From contig NW_027248940.1 of assembly GCF_036711975.1 (NCBI RefSeq), forward strand, positions 4,092,001 to 4,156,000: DNA of 64,000 nucleotides, in the 5' to 3' direction. The notes under the pieces are model-generated. The model had not been told where the DNA came from and ran no database searches. It worked only from the letters and a program-made list of their open reading frames with translations. A program made the position numbers and the translations under genes. Origin of the DNA: Onthophagus taurus. Lineage: Eukaryota; Arthropoda; Insecta; Coleoptera; Scarabaeidae. This document shows positions 31,945 through 44,064 of this stretch, one piece after another (within the stretch, counting starts at the first letter, position 1; each line of letters begins with the position of its first letter).

Positions 31945-34586
31945 CTAATTATTATGATCAGCTTTACACGCCGCAATTATCAAACGTTTAAACGCGCGTA
32001 GCGAGTCGCAAAAGACATCAACCCCCGCGCCACGATGTAAATGGTCGCATGTGCGCGCCATTCCCAACATGGGAAAGTTCTGAAAGATATTCGTACGTAG
32101 AGTAGGCATGTAAAATAAATAGTCGAGCCGAAGACACCAGGGAGGAACACAAAAATTAACGACCTCAAGAAGACTAGGAAAATTGATACTACCATTAATG
32201 ATTTTATGGAATGTTAAAGCATCACCACATAAACGACGCTGACGAAGCGATAAGAACAACAGTTCCATCAACGTGGCCCTCGAATGTTAGTTTCACATCA
32301 AATGTGACGCCTAAATCCCTGACTTGAGTCACTCTAGGTATGGTATCATCACCTATGCTATAATCGTATCTGATCGTGTCTGCCTTCGTTGTAAAAGAAA
32401 TAACATTACATTTGTCAGGGTAAGTATCAATGTCGCGCTGTAGCCTCGAACAATCCAAAGGTAAAGAAACTCGTGTAAAAATTTTTAAATCATCAACATA
32501 TACTCGTGATCTTTTTAAATGAAAATTAGAGAAGGATGGCTAGCTCGGAGTCGGGGACGGTCGGGTTGGTTTACTTTGAAACCCTGCGCAAGGCTAAGGG
32601 GCCGGAGTAATCACGACGGCCAAAGCAGGTAGAGAAAGAGTAATTTAGAATTTGTCACTACGGGATTTTTAAATAGTTAATTGTTTCTATTAATGGTAAA
32701 CCTCCTTGTCAATACAAGAATTCATTATTTTCATAAATAAGTTTTATGATGATAATAGAGGACCATTCACCAGTAAATGGTGAATCTGAAACCATAAAAT
32801 CCAATTTGAAGTCGAAAAGAAGCTTTTTTTTCCATTTGCTTTTGAGAATAATTTACCTTATATAGCCCAAATTAAATCAACTCAAAAAAATGCTATTTAA
32901 ATGAATCGTTAACAATTAAACGTTTTAATTAAATGAATATTAAAAATCTACCCAAATTGTTCAAGACCATCTTACATCGTTTAAAAATCTTGTAAATCAT
33001 TTTACAGCGGCTCAAAATCAATTAAAATATAGTAAAATCATTTAGAAACTATCTAAAATGGTTGAAGATCAAACCGTCAAAAACTGTTCAAAATCCTGCC
33101 AAATCTTCTATACTCACGTAAAATCATCTGCAGAAACTTAATATTTAGTAAAATTATTTAAGATCGGTTAAAATCATCCAAAACCGACTTAAATCACCCA
33201 AAAATGTTCAAAAAATAGTTTAAAACGGTATAATGCCATCTGGAATTTAAAATGACTTAAAACTGTTGAAATTGAGTTTAAAATTGGTATAAATTATAAT
33301 CAGTTTAAAATGGTTGAGAATCATTTGAAATTGTTTAAAATCGACTTGAACCATTCAAAATTCTCTAAAATCTTGTAGGACCACTGCAGCCACTCAGACC
33401 AGTCAAAATCATCTAAAACTATCTTAGAATCATCCAAAAATGTTCAAAAAATAGTTCAAAACGTTATAACATCATCTGGAATCATCTAAACTCATCTAAG
33501 ATTGTTGAAAATCAATCTAAAATGGCGTGAAATTGCTGAATCGATTTAAACTGGTTGAAAATTATCTGAAATGTTTTAAAACCTTGCAAAATCTTCTAGG
33601 AACACATAAAATTAGCTGCAACCGCTTAAAATCTAGTAAACTCATTTAAAATTAGTTAAGATAATCCAAAATTGTCTTCAAGTCATCTAAAAATGTTCAA
33701 AATAAGGATTAAATGATTAAAATAGTGCTGAATCACACTGTAATAATATTAATAATTAATCAGTATTAATATCTTAATATATTATCATCATGAAATTGAT
33801 TTAAATTAGAAACAATAATTGAAACACGTTGAAAAACGTAATAATATTATCATTTAATATTTTTTCTGTATTTATATTTTAATAGTTATCATCATAAAAT
33901 TTATTTAAACTAGGAACAATTTTTATTTGTTTTCCAAAAATCATTTTTTAATAAAACATAATACATTAAATAATTTATTATGCTATTTTCGATAATTTAA
34001 TCGAATATTTAGCTGGTTTTTATTACAATAAACCTATTTAAAAATCCCGTAGTGACAAATTCTAAATTACTCTTTCTCTACCTGCTTTGGCCGTCGTGAT
34101 TACTCCGGCCCCTTAGCCTTGCGCAGGGTTTCAAAGTAAACCAACCCGACCGTCCCCGACTCCGAGCTAGCCATCCTTCTCTAATTTTCATTTAAAAAGA
34201 TCACGAGTATACATCAAGCAATGAGAGTGTTTAATTATTGAAGAAATATCATTGATACAAATATTAAATAGAAGAGGTTACAAGTGTCTCCCTTGTGGTA
34301 CACCGGAGGTAACAATCATGGTGTCTGAAAAATGACCATTGATATTCACCTTCAGAATCCGTCCACGTATATAGGAGGCAAACCAACGAACAAGATGTTC
34401 GTCAATATCAAACAAACGAAGTTTTGAAAGAAGCAGAGCATGATCGACTCGATCGAAAGCCTTACTAAAATCAGTATAAATGGAGTCAACCTGAAAGGAA
34501 TCATCCATAGAGTTTAAAATATAATAGGTGTATTCCAAACTTGTTGGAATCTCACGACCAAGCGACCTGCAAAAAGTCGTGCTGTC
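31945..34586 (-). pseudogene. LINE copy A reverse transcriptase fragments
   Basis: Upstream part (34538-34278): VDSIYTDFSKAFDRVDHALL and TSGVPQGRHL, the palm motifs, with the usual S of PQGS changed to R. After the 32501-34209 insertion comes a YVDDLKIF variant of the catalytic box and then CNVISFTTKAD and QVRDLGVTFDVKLTF (32458-32222). The C-terminal tail at 32271-31945 has RQRRLCGDALTFHKIINGS. About 80 residues of the connecting region seem absent. Non-functional. Confidence 0.7.
32501..34209. mobile_element. Non-autonomous element with ~170-bp TIRs and TA duplication
   Basis: Inverted ends start tactcgtgatcttttt and match over about 170 bp, including the GC-rich part tcggggacggtcgggttgg. 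The TA at 32499-32500 is duplicated at 34210-34211 and removing the element restores the LINE frame. The interior (about 32930-33720) is a degenerate array in which words like tttaaaatcatctaaaa recur every 10-20 bp. No coding capacity. Confidence 0.8.
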
Positions 34587-35281
34587 TACACTGAGAAAAA
34601 TAATGTGGGAAAACTACCTAAAATTTAGTCATATTATCTAGAATGTATAGTCAAAAATTAGCTAACTACTACTACTAGTTATATAAACTAATTCTATTTC
34701 GATAATTTAAGATAGATAAATGATCGAAAAATGTATCTTATAAATACCTAATAAAATCAGTTTCATTATATAATATTAATAGATGTTTTTACTATTAATA
34801 TTATTTTATTATTAATGGTAGTAGATAGCTTTATTACTTAAATATAGACGTCGTACCTAAATTTTTCACTGTAATATCGACGATTTGTAGTCAAAATATC
34901 CCATTGTTGGTAGGCGTTATTACAATATTGTTTTGATGTATTATATAATAATATTATATTAACTGCAGTAGTTATTATATTAACTACTGCAAATAGTTGA
35001 ATTTAACATTGGCGATAGTTCGTTTATCAAAATATTGTAAATTTTTTGATCATTTTTTGTGTTTAAAATGTTTATTATTCATATCCGTATTACTAGATAC
35101 TTTATCAAAATATATCTATAAAAAAAACAAGTATACATATATATAACAAATATATTTTCAAGTATATTGTAGTAATTACACTAAATATCAACAATTAATT
35201 TTCTTAAACTATAAAGAATACATATATTATCAAGAACACAAACTATAAAAGAAATTATAATTATAAGAAATTAATTTTAAA

Positions 35282-37207
35282 TATACCTTTAAATAATAGG
35301 CGAAACTTTCTTGGTCATCTAGTATTGTTGGTCTGTAAATGTCTTGTCCAGTTTTAATTATAGCAGGAATAAGTATGGCATTCAGATTTATAATTAAGAG
35401 GTAATTTTTTGAATCTAAAATGTCTATATAAATAAGAAAACAAACCAAAAAATACAAAACAAACCTTCATTTAAGTTAGATGACTGTAATAAATTGAAAA
35501 GTGTGCGAGATTTTTTATCTTTTATATCTCTATGGTATATATTTTTTATAAAGGTATCAAATATCGTCCACTTGGAAAATAATAGTGTTTCGTTTTGGAT
35601 GCAATTTTTCAAAATCTAATTCAATCTGAAAATTAAGTTATTTTAATGATTTTATACATTTTGCTACAACTAAGAAACAACATACCAGTGCTACAGCAAT
35701 GTTTTGTTTTAAAATAGGCTATTTTGTAAAAACATCTATTGATTTGTCATGAACGTCTTTTTGTCGAACATTAAACGTGCTTATCCACTTTTCAAACACT
35801 ATATCGTTTGGGGAGTAGTTGTTTTTTAACCATTCATAATCGCTAAATGTATTTATGTCAAACGTCTCTTCATCAGTATCTGCTTCGTTAGAGGCATCAG
35901 TAACGTTTCCCGTTTTTCTTTTCTGTCCGATAGAAAGCGAATGCTTATACTTCTTTCGAAGGGAATAATATTTTTCTATTAGTTTTCCCCGTTGTTTTTT
36001 GGTACCCAAATACGTTACCTGAAAGGCACATGAAATTAAAAACATAAAAAATCATGTTTCTAATGGGAATAGGTTTTTTATTTCCTTTGCGACATTTTGG
36101 CACAATTGGCGATCTACAGATGTGTCACTGGCTAACCAATCCTCCACGATTTTCGTGGTAAGGATATTTCGATTTTTCGAACTTAATCCACTAACTTTAT
36201 ATTCTGATAAAATTAACTGACCACTAACCGATTTTAATAAGAGATTTTCTAACTTCTAAAATAAATACATCTATGATTTAGGAAATAAACTGGAATATAA
36301 AACAACTTACAAAGATCGGTTGATTTTCAGGATTACCATTTTCATCTGTATCTATTATATTAGTATTTATCCAATTATTTACTGTTGATGATGATGAATT
36401 CGATGCAGTAATTATACTTGCCAGGGGTGTTGTTAATCCCTATAAAAAGCATTTAAAGAAAATAAACTTATAGATTGTGGCATAATGATGGCACTTATAG
36501 ATTATAGCTGTCAACTTACTTTGAGTTGTTTTCACACAAAAAGTTTTTTTCTAAATTTAATTCGTAGACCGAATTGTTCTGCAGGAATTAAATGATCAAT
36601 AGCGTTGGTAGTAAGTTCTGCAAGGACGTCGGACGTGATGCTGTAACATACCACATACCATATACAGAGCTGCCTTTAAAACACTTATACAACTACAAGT
36701 AACATGTCTGCCGTCAAAAATCCGGTCCGTCGATAATCCGGATTCAATACCGATGAAAAAAAAAAATTTATTTCTCTTTTTCTGATTGTACATACAAAAA
36801 ACAAAGTACAGTGATTCCCCATTTAACACGGTACTCTTATAACGCGTTTTCATACTATGCAATTTCATGTCTCTGTATAACACGTGTTTTCTCCCATATA
36901 ACGCGGGGATTTCCCACGTTCTGTGAAATTTATAATGATATAATGAAACTATAATAAGTTAATATTAATTACTTATCTATTTATCAATTATTTAACCACA
37001 AAAGTGGATTATTTTTGGTTCTTTTCGAAAATCCGGACATTTTGATAATACGGACAGGGTCCGGTCACAATTAATCCGGATTATCGACGCTCTACTGTAT
37101 ATAACAATACAATTGAAAACATAGTTAAATACTTGTCTTGAAATTAATACGTGTAATTCCCACTGCTGTAACAAAGTAGTTACAGTATCTTGAACTTGCA
37201 CATCCAT
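35282..37207 (-). pseudogene. SAM-like-headed protein of an unassigned transposon family
   Basis: Exon 1 (37207-37133) encodes MDVQVQDTVTTLLQQWELH. After a long intron with pogo-like inserts, an exon near 36617 encodes AIDHLIPAEQFGLRIKFRKK. Together they resemble the two halves of a SAM-like domain, with a middle exon missing. Later exons encode an Asn/Ser-rich linker (about 36437-36312), EDWLASDTSVDRQLCQNVA (about 36250-36070), QRGKLIEKYYSLRKKYKHS and WLKNNYSPNDIVFEKW (36010-35719), FSKWTIFDTFIKNIYHRD (35612-35480) and TILDDQESFAYYLK (about 35330). Stops and a frame shift occur. I recall similar proteins as a repetitive family of insect predictions with no known function; no transposase catalytic motif is visible. 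Confidence 0.5.
36715..37098. mobile_element. pogo/Tigger-like MITE remains
   Basis: The right end, read inverted, starts cagtagagcgtcgataatcc and the left has gtccgtcgataatccgg, as in pogo-like MITE ends. Inside lies another end-like sequence, cagtgattccccatttaaca, followed by ataacgcg words. It appears to be two nested or recombined MITEs within an intron of the CACTGAG element gene. Confidence 0.5.
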
Positions 37208-37920
37208 TTTTATTTCTTACCAAATCGTAAAAACACTCCGAATACCTGAACACGTTAATGACGACTTGTGACGACTGAGAGTACCACAAAACGTATTAAT
37301 ATTAGTGGACTTCCCTCTAACAAAACAAGAGTACAGTCTTACAGGTTTGTAACTGCAATAAGGAAGAAAGTTTGTAACTGTAAGTTGGTTGCGAATCCTC
37401 AAAAACAGATGCTTTATCGATCGTTTTCGATTATGAAAAAGCAATTTTTGTATTAAGAAATATTTTCTATAAACGATCGATGTAAGGGTGAAAACAGGTA
37501 GACAAAACGACTAAAATACATTTAAATAAAGTATTTAATAATAGTACATTTGTCCACTTAGGTAAAATATTTCATTGTTAAATGTATATAGAAATTCAGA
37601 CTAGAACAAAATAAACAAAAATACCAAATACTTTAGGTAACTAAACTACTCAACAACTAGACTTGTCAACTAGTTTCCACGATGTAGTTTCTTTTTCTAA
37701 AAATTAGTTATATCACCTCAGTAAATAGATAAATTAACTATCATAAATTTGACTAATTAGAATTGTATATGTCAGCTAAATTACGTTAGGTAAATGAATA
37801 AATTTTCTAGCATAAATGACTATTTGTCTAACAACTAAATTGATTTAGTTCAATTTTCCATATCATTTTTCTCAGTGTAGTCCCAAGAGTTGCCCAACTT
37901 TTAACTTCTTAAAGCTAAAA

Positions 37921-39845
37921 CAATCGCTCGTAACGTGACGCATGCGCACTTTTCTTTTTTGTGTCCTTGTAATATAGCAGTGTTTTGTTTTATTTTATAA
38001 ATTGGGGTTAGGACAGTTAGGTTTTGTATTTTATTGTATTAAGGTTGTTGTGTGTTATTGTTTCGACAATTATCTCATTGGAATCAAATGCGAACCAAAT
38101 TAACTCAAAATTAATAGTGTTAGCGGTATCGCAAAAGTTGCGTCGACCCTGTTCGCTCGCGGGTGTTGAGAAGAATGAATTCCTTCCCCTGGATGTGTGT
38201 ATTCGACTCGAGGTCGAGCGAATCCGAGAAGAACCGAATCGGTTGGGCGGGGAAGCGACATTCGACGTGCATTTCGACACTCTGCAGCCGACTGGTGCGA
38301 AGAACGCATCTTTATTTCTGTTGGTTAAATTAAAATTAATAAACTCATTCAAAAAGATTAAGACTTCCATTAATTTTAAATTGCTTAAAATAGAGTTATT
38401 TTTATTTATCTCTTGTTTTGAAATTAAACACAAAAACATTATGAATATTTTTGCCCGATACATGGTCATATTTCCATGTTACACTTCAAATACCATTAAA
38501 ATATTCACACAACAAGTCTCTGTTCTTCTGGAACCTTCTTGCCGCATTATTGCTCCCAACCCGTCCTATATTTTGCAGTGGCATTGGTCGCACTGACCAT
38601 TTATAATTTCCCCTGACTCTGACTGAATAGTATGATGAATGTCTCTAATGAATAGTACCATATCCTGGGGGACAGTACCTTTCGTTTTGCCGTTCAATAC
38701 GAAGGAAGTGATGTAAAACTACTGTGGCTTTTACAACATTTTCTACTACGTCTACCCTAGCTATAATTGGCCTCCGTAGAATTCGCCACCGCTGGCAGAG
38801 TATACCAAAGGCATTTTCAACGGTCCTCCTTGCCCTGGATAAACGATAATCGAAAATGTTTTTTTCTAGTCCTAAGTGCTGTCGGTTTGGTCTTATTATA
38901 TTTTCCCTTAGAGGAAACGCAGCATCACCCGCAACAAAATGTAGAAGTATAATGTTGCTTCTAGACAATTTCTTTGGAAAAGGGATATCTATGTTTCCAT
39001 TTAAAAAACTTTCCATCATTTCTGTCACTAGCTCCAATATCTGTTATAATGAAATTATAATCCGCATCTACACATGCCACTAAAACTTGACTTTTAATTG
39101 CCATTAAAACAATGCTGAAGGTATGTTTATAATTGAAGAACTCACTTCCCGATGCTTTTGGTGCTTGCATATGGATGTGTTTCCCATCAACAGCCCCGAT
39201 ACAGTTGGGCATGACATTTTTCCATCGTTTGTGGAATGTATCTTCAACAGAGGCTAATATGTATCTTGTTAGCTCTGGTGACACTCTGGGCACGTCCTAC
39301 AGAACAGTTGTTGTCTCTTTAATTATATAATGTACAGTGGATTTTCCCATTCGAAAATTCCAAGCTAATTCTTGCATAGAACTTCCTTCTGACAAATAAC
39401 TACAATAATTTTATTACATAATTTAAATTTTTTTATAATATAAAATTAAACAAAAACTTACTGTAGTGTTACTATCAACCTTTGAGCCGGTGAAATTGCA
39501 CCTTTATTTGGTGTTTTTGCTCAGTGTTTCTAATCAGAGTGGCATAATATCCCTCTAATTCTCTATTTTTATTGATTGGTCTTCTGCCAAAACGCCGTTG
39601 TCTTTTCTTTCTTAATCTTTGTGCGATTAATAGAGCTGCATTCAAGCACATTACACTATCAGCGACAACAATTTTCTTATTATTCATAATAAACAAAACA
39701 GTTTCACTCTCGATTTCTTTTTTTTTTTTAATTTGGCACGAGTTGTGGCACGCTGTGCTTAAATATTGCATGAACCAATCCCTTTCCTTATAACTACAGC
39801 TAAAGCAAACGCTTATGACTATGACTAAAACTAAAACACTTTGCA
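37921..39845 (-). mobile_element. PIF/Harbinger element, decayed
   Basis: A Harbinger transposase gene lies on the minus strand. The exact ends and the 3-bp duplication were not identified. The left part, 37921-38640, holds long overlapping frames on both strands but no domain I recognise, and is taken as element or flanking DNA. Confidence 0.6.
38645..39675 (-). pseudogene. PIF/Harbinger transposase (DDE_Tnp_4), broken
   Basis: Reading from 39675: a start part with RRFGRRPINKNRELEGYYAT, then after a frame change ISPAQRLIVTLQ, an intron of about 65 bp, and an exon with SSMQELAWNFRMGKSTVHYI. The nuclease follows: NCIGAVDGKHIHMQAPK, VACVDADYNFIITDIGA and RARRTVENAFGILCQRW, holding the two Asp and one Glu of the catalytic triad. 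A TAG lies near 39298 and frame changes near 38960 and 39510. It would cut and paste at 3-bp TWA sites if intact. Confidence 0.8.
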
Positions 39846-40443
39846 TGAACCCACCTTTAATGTCCGACACCGCCACACGTTATGTATACCCCGTCATAGG
39901 CTGCAGATTTTTAAACGTTCATTCGGTTACAACATAGTTTCAGTTTGGAATAGCATGCCATTATCAGTCAGGCGGCGGGGTGAGCGAGGCTTCACGTCAG
40001 CTTACAAAGAATTTCTGCTGAATGAGCAGAATAAGTTTTAATTTTAGTTGGTTGGAGGGTGAAGGAGAGTTAATGGGTGGTGATTTGATTGTGTTTAGGA
40101 GGCCGAGGGGAGGTAAAGCATGACAGATTTATTGACTTTATTTTGTTTTTAATATATATTATTCATCTTATTTACTACATCTTTTCTTAATTTAATTTTT
40201 GAATTTTGTTTCAGTTAATTTTTAAATTTAAATTTTATTTTATTATTTTGTTTTTTTTCCCTTGTTATTATAATGGAAATTCTTTCTTATATTTAAATTC
40301 GTTTTTTTTAAGCGTTGATGAAAAACAATAACAGTCTATTTGGACTGCATTGACTCAACCCTTTTTGATGATGTGGTTGTTGAGTATTCTATTGTGAATT
40401 GTACTATTTTGATTGTTATTTTGCCTCATCATCAATAAACATT
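39846..40443 (+). mobile_element. 3' end of a plus-strand LINE
   Basis: A short C-terminal reverse-transcriptase piece (LCIPRHRLQIFKRSFGYNIV, WNSMPLSVRR, stop at 40041) is followed by a 400-bp 3' UTR ending tcatcaataaac and an (ATT)n tail. It is severely 5'-truncated. Its tail abuts the tail of the minus-strand LINE at 40444, a tail-to-tail arrangement. Confidence 0.7.
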
Positions 40444-43400
40444 ATTATTATTATTATTATATAGAACAGAAAGGTATGTTCCTTATATCCGAAATTTGGA
40501 GTCCTCGCCTTAAGTACGCGAGGTTGGGACAGTCACAAACAATATGACTTACCGTCTCGTCTTCCATTTCACACCTTCTACAGAGGGATGTATTCGCCAG
40601 CTTCGTGTAAAACATGTTCTTGCGTAACCTGCAGTGTCCGGTCAGGAAGTGGGTGAGAAGCCTCATGTCACTTTTTGATTTTCGCCAGCCTGTCCGCATG
40701 ATCATGTCCTTTAATTCCGATGTGTCCTTTTCGCCACTTTATCGTGACGTTGCTGTATACGTTTGCGTCCGCGAGTGATTGCCGACAGGACTTCACCAAC
40801 GATGATGTAGTTTAGTGCCTACCAACCGCCAGCATAGCCTGTCTGCTATCAGTGCAGATTCAACGTTTCTGCCGACTTTTTTGGAGTCGATGATCGCATC
40901 GGCTGCTATGTTTATAGCAGTTATTTCAGCTTGAGCAGTCGTGCAATACGATCCTAACGAAGTGGAAAGGTGCAGCTGAGAAAATTCCCGCTCCAGAACC
41001 TCCAGCCTTCTTTGATCCATCAGTGTAGATGGTCAGCGTTTTGCCCGAGCTTGAGTTGCTCTGGAGTATCGTTTCCATGCCAAGTGTGGCTTGCCTATGA
41101 AAGTAGGTGTAATGTAGTCTGTGCGAGCTTTAAGGAGGGGTTGTTTACTAACAGCCTCACTCCAGAGCTTACTCCGGACTATTCCCATTTTAACAACCTG
41201 CCTATCATTTACTGATCGCAATCGAAGTCACGCCATCACGACCACCTCCCTGATAAAAATATCTAGGGGCTGCACGTTCCGCATAGTCTCCATCGCAATC
41301 GTAGGTGTAGATCTCATAGCATCTGTGATTAGCAAGCAGGCCAGTCGTTGCAATTGATGCAGCAATTTAGCTTTATATGCATGTTTTATGCATATAACTA
41401 TGGTACCGTGAGCTACCATGGCTCTTATCACAGAAGTGTAGATCCACATTGTAACTTTCGGATTTAGTCTTCAAGTATTCCCAATAGGCCTTCGGCACTG
41501 AGTCAGTACAATCGTTCCTTTTTTGGTTTTGCAACTAATGTGTGATGTCCAAATTAGTCCTTTGTCCAAGATAAGACCAAGATATTTCACCTCTGGAGCA
41601 AAGGTTAATGGATTATTACAGAAATTGGATTGAGTTTGTTTAGTGAAGACAAGAGTCTCAGTCTTTTTAGGATTGACAGAGAGGGTATGTTCTTCACACC
41701 GTCGTTCAACAAGTTTAAGCGCCTGCTGCATTCTGTAACAAAAAAAATTGTCATGTTCTTAGCCTGAACAACTCTGCTTGCTAGCATTGTTTTTATCCAG
41801 CCCGTGATGACCAATGGCACTCTTCGAGACTCCAGTGCCAGATTAATGCTACTACATGTGGTTTTGTCAAACCACAAAGTTCCCAGAATAGACTCTTTCG
41901 AATCTAGTAGTGTAGGGCGCTATCCACAGATTTATCTTTGATATAAACATGTTGGTGCGAGTGCAAAGGAAACGCTTTAAGTACATTTTCTCTAATGTAA
42001 TGTTCACATAGTCTTTCAAATGTCTTTAAAAGCAATGATGAGAGACTAATTGGTCGCAAGGCTTTAGGATCTGTTGGGTCCTTTTTTCCATTCTTTGGTA
42101 TAAAGGTTACTGTAACCTTCCTCCAGCTGATGGGAACGTAATTAAAGGCTAAGCAAGCTTTAAAAACTCTTATCAAGTGTATTTTAATATCCTCTAGGCT
42201 CTATTGAAGAAGAGCAGGAGTTTTGAAGGGTTCAAAACTGCCAACGGCCCACTTTACCAATTCGTTCTGTATAACCTGGTTGGCTATCTGCCAGTCCTGG
42301 CTGGTAGGAGAGTTGTTAAATTCCACTTGGTGTAGAAGCGTTGAAAAATTTTGCAAAGAACCTGGAAGTTGCTTAATAAATGCAACGATTCTTCTGGATC
42401 CTTGACAAAACTGCCACCAGACTTTTTTAGAATATCACAACTGTGTTTTTGGCTACGAGATAACATTTTGTTTAGGAGTGAGGCTTCAGCAGCGCTCTAC
42501 ACCTCCTCACAAAAACCTCTCTAGGATTATCGTTTCTTTTGTCGTACTAAACGTTTGAATTCTGACTGGTGTGTTTTGAACAGAGTCCAGTCAGAATTCA
42601 GTCTAGTTCGTTTTGCTTTGTTGAAAGCTTTTCTGTAAGTGACCCTCAATGAATGCAGATCAGGTCCACCAAGGTGTAGCCCTTCCTCTCTCCTCCACAA
42701 TTCTCTCAGGACATGCACTGTGGAGGGCCTGAGTTAGTGTGTCACCCACGAGGTTTGAATAATTCTCTAATTCATCGATATTCCCAGGAAGGGCATCTGG
42801 AAAATCTCGCAATTGTTCATTTAGACAGTTTGGAAAAATTCTCAAGTCAGTCCGCTTTGGATTCCGGACCCTTTTTTTTTTAAAGCATAATTGGTCCTAA
42901 ATCAAAAGTGATCCATTTATGGTCAGACATAGACGCCTCCTGGCAGACACACCAGCTGTTAATCTTTTGAGATACGTTCGCCGATGCCAAGGTCAAATCA
43001 ATAATCGTCTGACACCTAGCATTGACGAACGTGGGTTCATAGCCTTGGTTAATTATTTTCAAGTCATTACTCGTAATAAATTCTAGCAAGGTCTTAAGTT
43101 TCCTTCGTCACATCCCTAGGCAACAGAATGAGCATTGGAGTCGCAGCCTACAATGAGTAGCCATTTATTTACCTTGCTGACGTTGACTAATGTTGTCAAG
43201 GCCGCAGTAGGAGCCATCTGTTCTATAGGCAGGTAGACAGATGCTAGAGTCAGCGTTGTTTTCTTCTTCGCTAGGAAGTATTAAATCCTAACTACAACGG
43301 AGTCTCGATTTGATTCTTTCGGCAGGAGATACGCGGAAATATGTCTAGGAACGTAGATTCCAGCTCTCGGTCGATCCTGAGTACTAAAAAAGAAAACAGA

Positions 43401-43735
43401 AACGTTCGAGTTGATAGTCCATGACTCTTGAATCAGAGTAATGGTGTTTTGTATCATGTCAAGCCTTGCCACGGTGCAAGTTGCACTGTACTACCCTTAT
43501 TGTCGCAGGGTCAACTGGTTTCGCCCTTTCTGAGCCCATGGTTTCACTAACCCGCTCAGTGGTCATGGATGCAGAATCTGTCTCCAATCTAACCAAGGGA
43601 GAAACTGAGCTGGACTGCTCAGCCCCGGTCGTCTCGACCTTGTTCAGTTCATCTTACTCATTGATGCCGCCACGCGACACCCGAGTGAAGTTGGTACATG
43701 CTTGTGTATGTGACGTAACATAATGAAGTTTACTA
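40444..43735 (-). mobile_element. LINE with endonuclease, RT and RNase H, decayed
   Basis: The element reads from about 43735 to the (ATA)n tail at 40444. Order on the minus strand: endonuclease (43500-42880), linker, reverse transcriptase (42180-41230), RNase H (41020-40740) and a cysteine-rich tail (40705-40457). It resembles the copy at 9656-11991 in domain order but is a different, more decayed family. ORF1 is absent. Confidence 0.75.
40457..43560 (-). pseudogene. LINE ORF2 polyprotein with many frame breaks
   Basis: The endonuclease starts near 43560 with TIRVVQCNLHRGKA; DRPRAGIYVPRHISAYL (near 43350) and NARCQTIIDLTLASANV, then MSDHKWITFDLG (near 42920) follow. The RT has VPISWRKVTVTFIPKNGKKD and DPKALRPISLSSLLLKTFE (42100). 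Later come TLSVNPKKTETLVFTKQ, EVKYLGLILDKGLIW (41600) and QLQRLACLLITDAMRSTPT (41340). RNase H has TTAQAEITAINIAADAII (40940). The tail has HFLTGHCRLRKNMF and CRRCEMEDETVSHIVC (40560). Inactive. Confidence 0.7.
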
Positions 43736-44064
43736 TATTATAAGTGGAGTGTTTAGGAGTGAAAATTTAGAAAACGTGTTATGGATTTTTTTATAAAAAA
43801 TCTGACTAAGAGATTAAGGGCCCTTTGCAGCTAATCGGATCTAGTAAACCATGGCTTAAAAAGTACAAAATTGTAAATAATAACTAACTTAATAACCATA
43901 TTTATTCGAAAGAACATACACAAAACTATTGGAAAACAAAAATAAATGCATATAGAATGTTCCTTTATCTTCTTCTACATTGCCCACGACATATTTCTAA
44001 ATTATCTTTGACATTTTGTTTGGCACTGCCTGATTGCATTAACATATCGTTTTACGAAATTATT
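43736..44064. other. 3' flank of the ligase gene
   Basis: AT-rich sequence downstream of the ligase stop. A minus-strand AATAAA (plus-strand tttatt at 43911-43916) lies about 150 bp past the stop and is a plausible polyadenylation signal. Nothing else seen. Confidence 0.5.

Larger units (their letters stand above)
34589..37877 (-). mobile_element. DNA element with CACTGAGAAAAAT ends and TA duplication
   Basis: The ends are CACTGAGAAAAAT and its exact inverse ATTTTTCTCAGTG, flanked by TA at 34587-34588 and 37878-37879; removal joins the LINE reverse transcriptase correctly. Beyond the 13-bp TIR both sides are AT-rich with ctaac/gttag-like words. Inside is a multi-exon gene on the minus strand (see 35282-37207) and, within one of its introns, remains of pogo-like sequences. 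I cannot assign the element to a named superfamily. Confidence 0.75.
31935..37920 (-). mobile_element. LINE copy A (CR1/Jockey-like) split by two DNA elements
   Basis: Minus-strand reverse-transcriptase pieces lie at about 31945-32498, 34212-34586 and just beyond 37878. They are collinear with the copy at 47585-55215. The element is interrupted at 32501-34209 and 34589-37877, each time with a TA duplication. It also has an internal loss between the thumb and the C-terminal tail (near 32270). The 5' end is lost soon after 37880. Confidence 0.75.

Noticed and set aside
38024-38596. 190-codon frame in the Harbinger area
   Set aside because: Long frames overlap on both strands, no domain or splice context is recognisable, and an accessory MADF/Myb protein could not be supported.
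43466-43723. Plus-strand 85-codon frame
   Set aside because: It is the antisense of the LINE endonuclease start on the minus strand.
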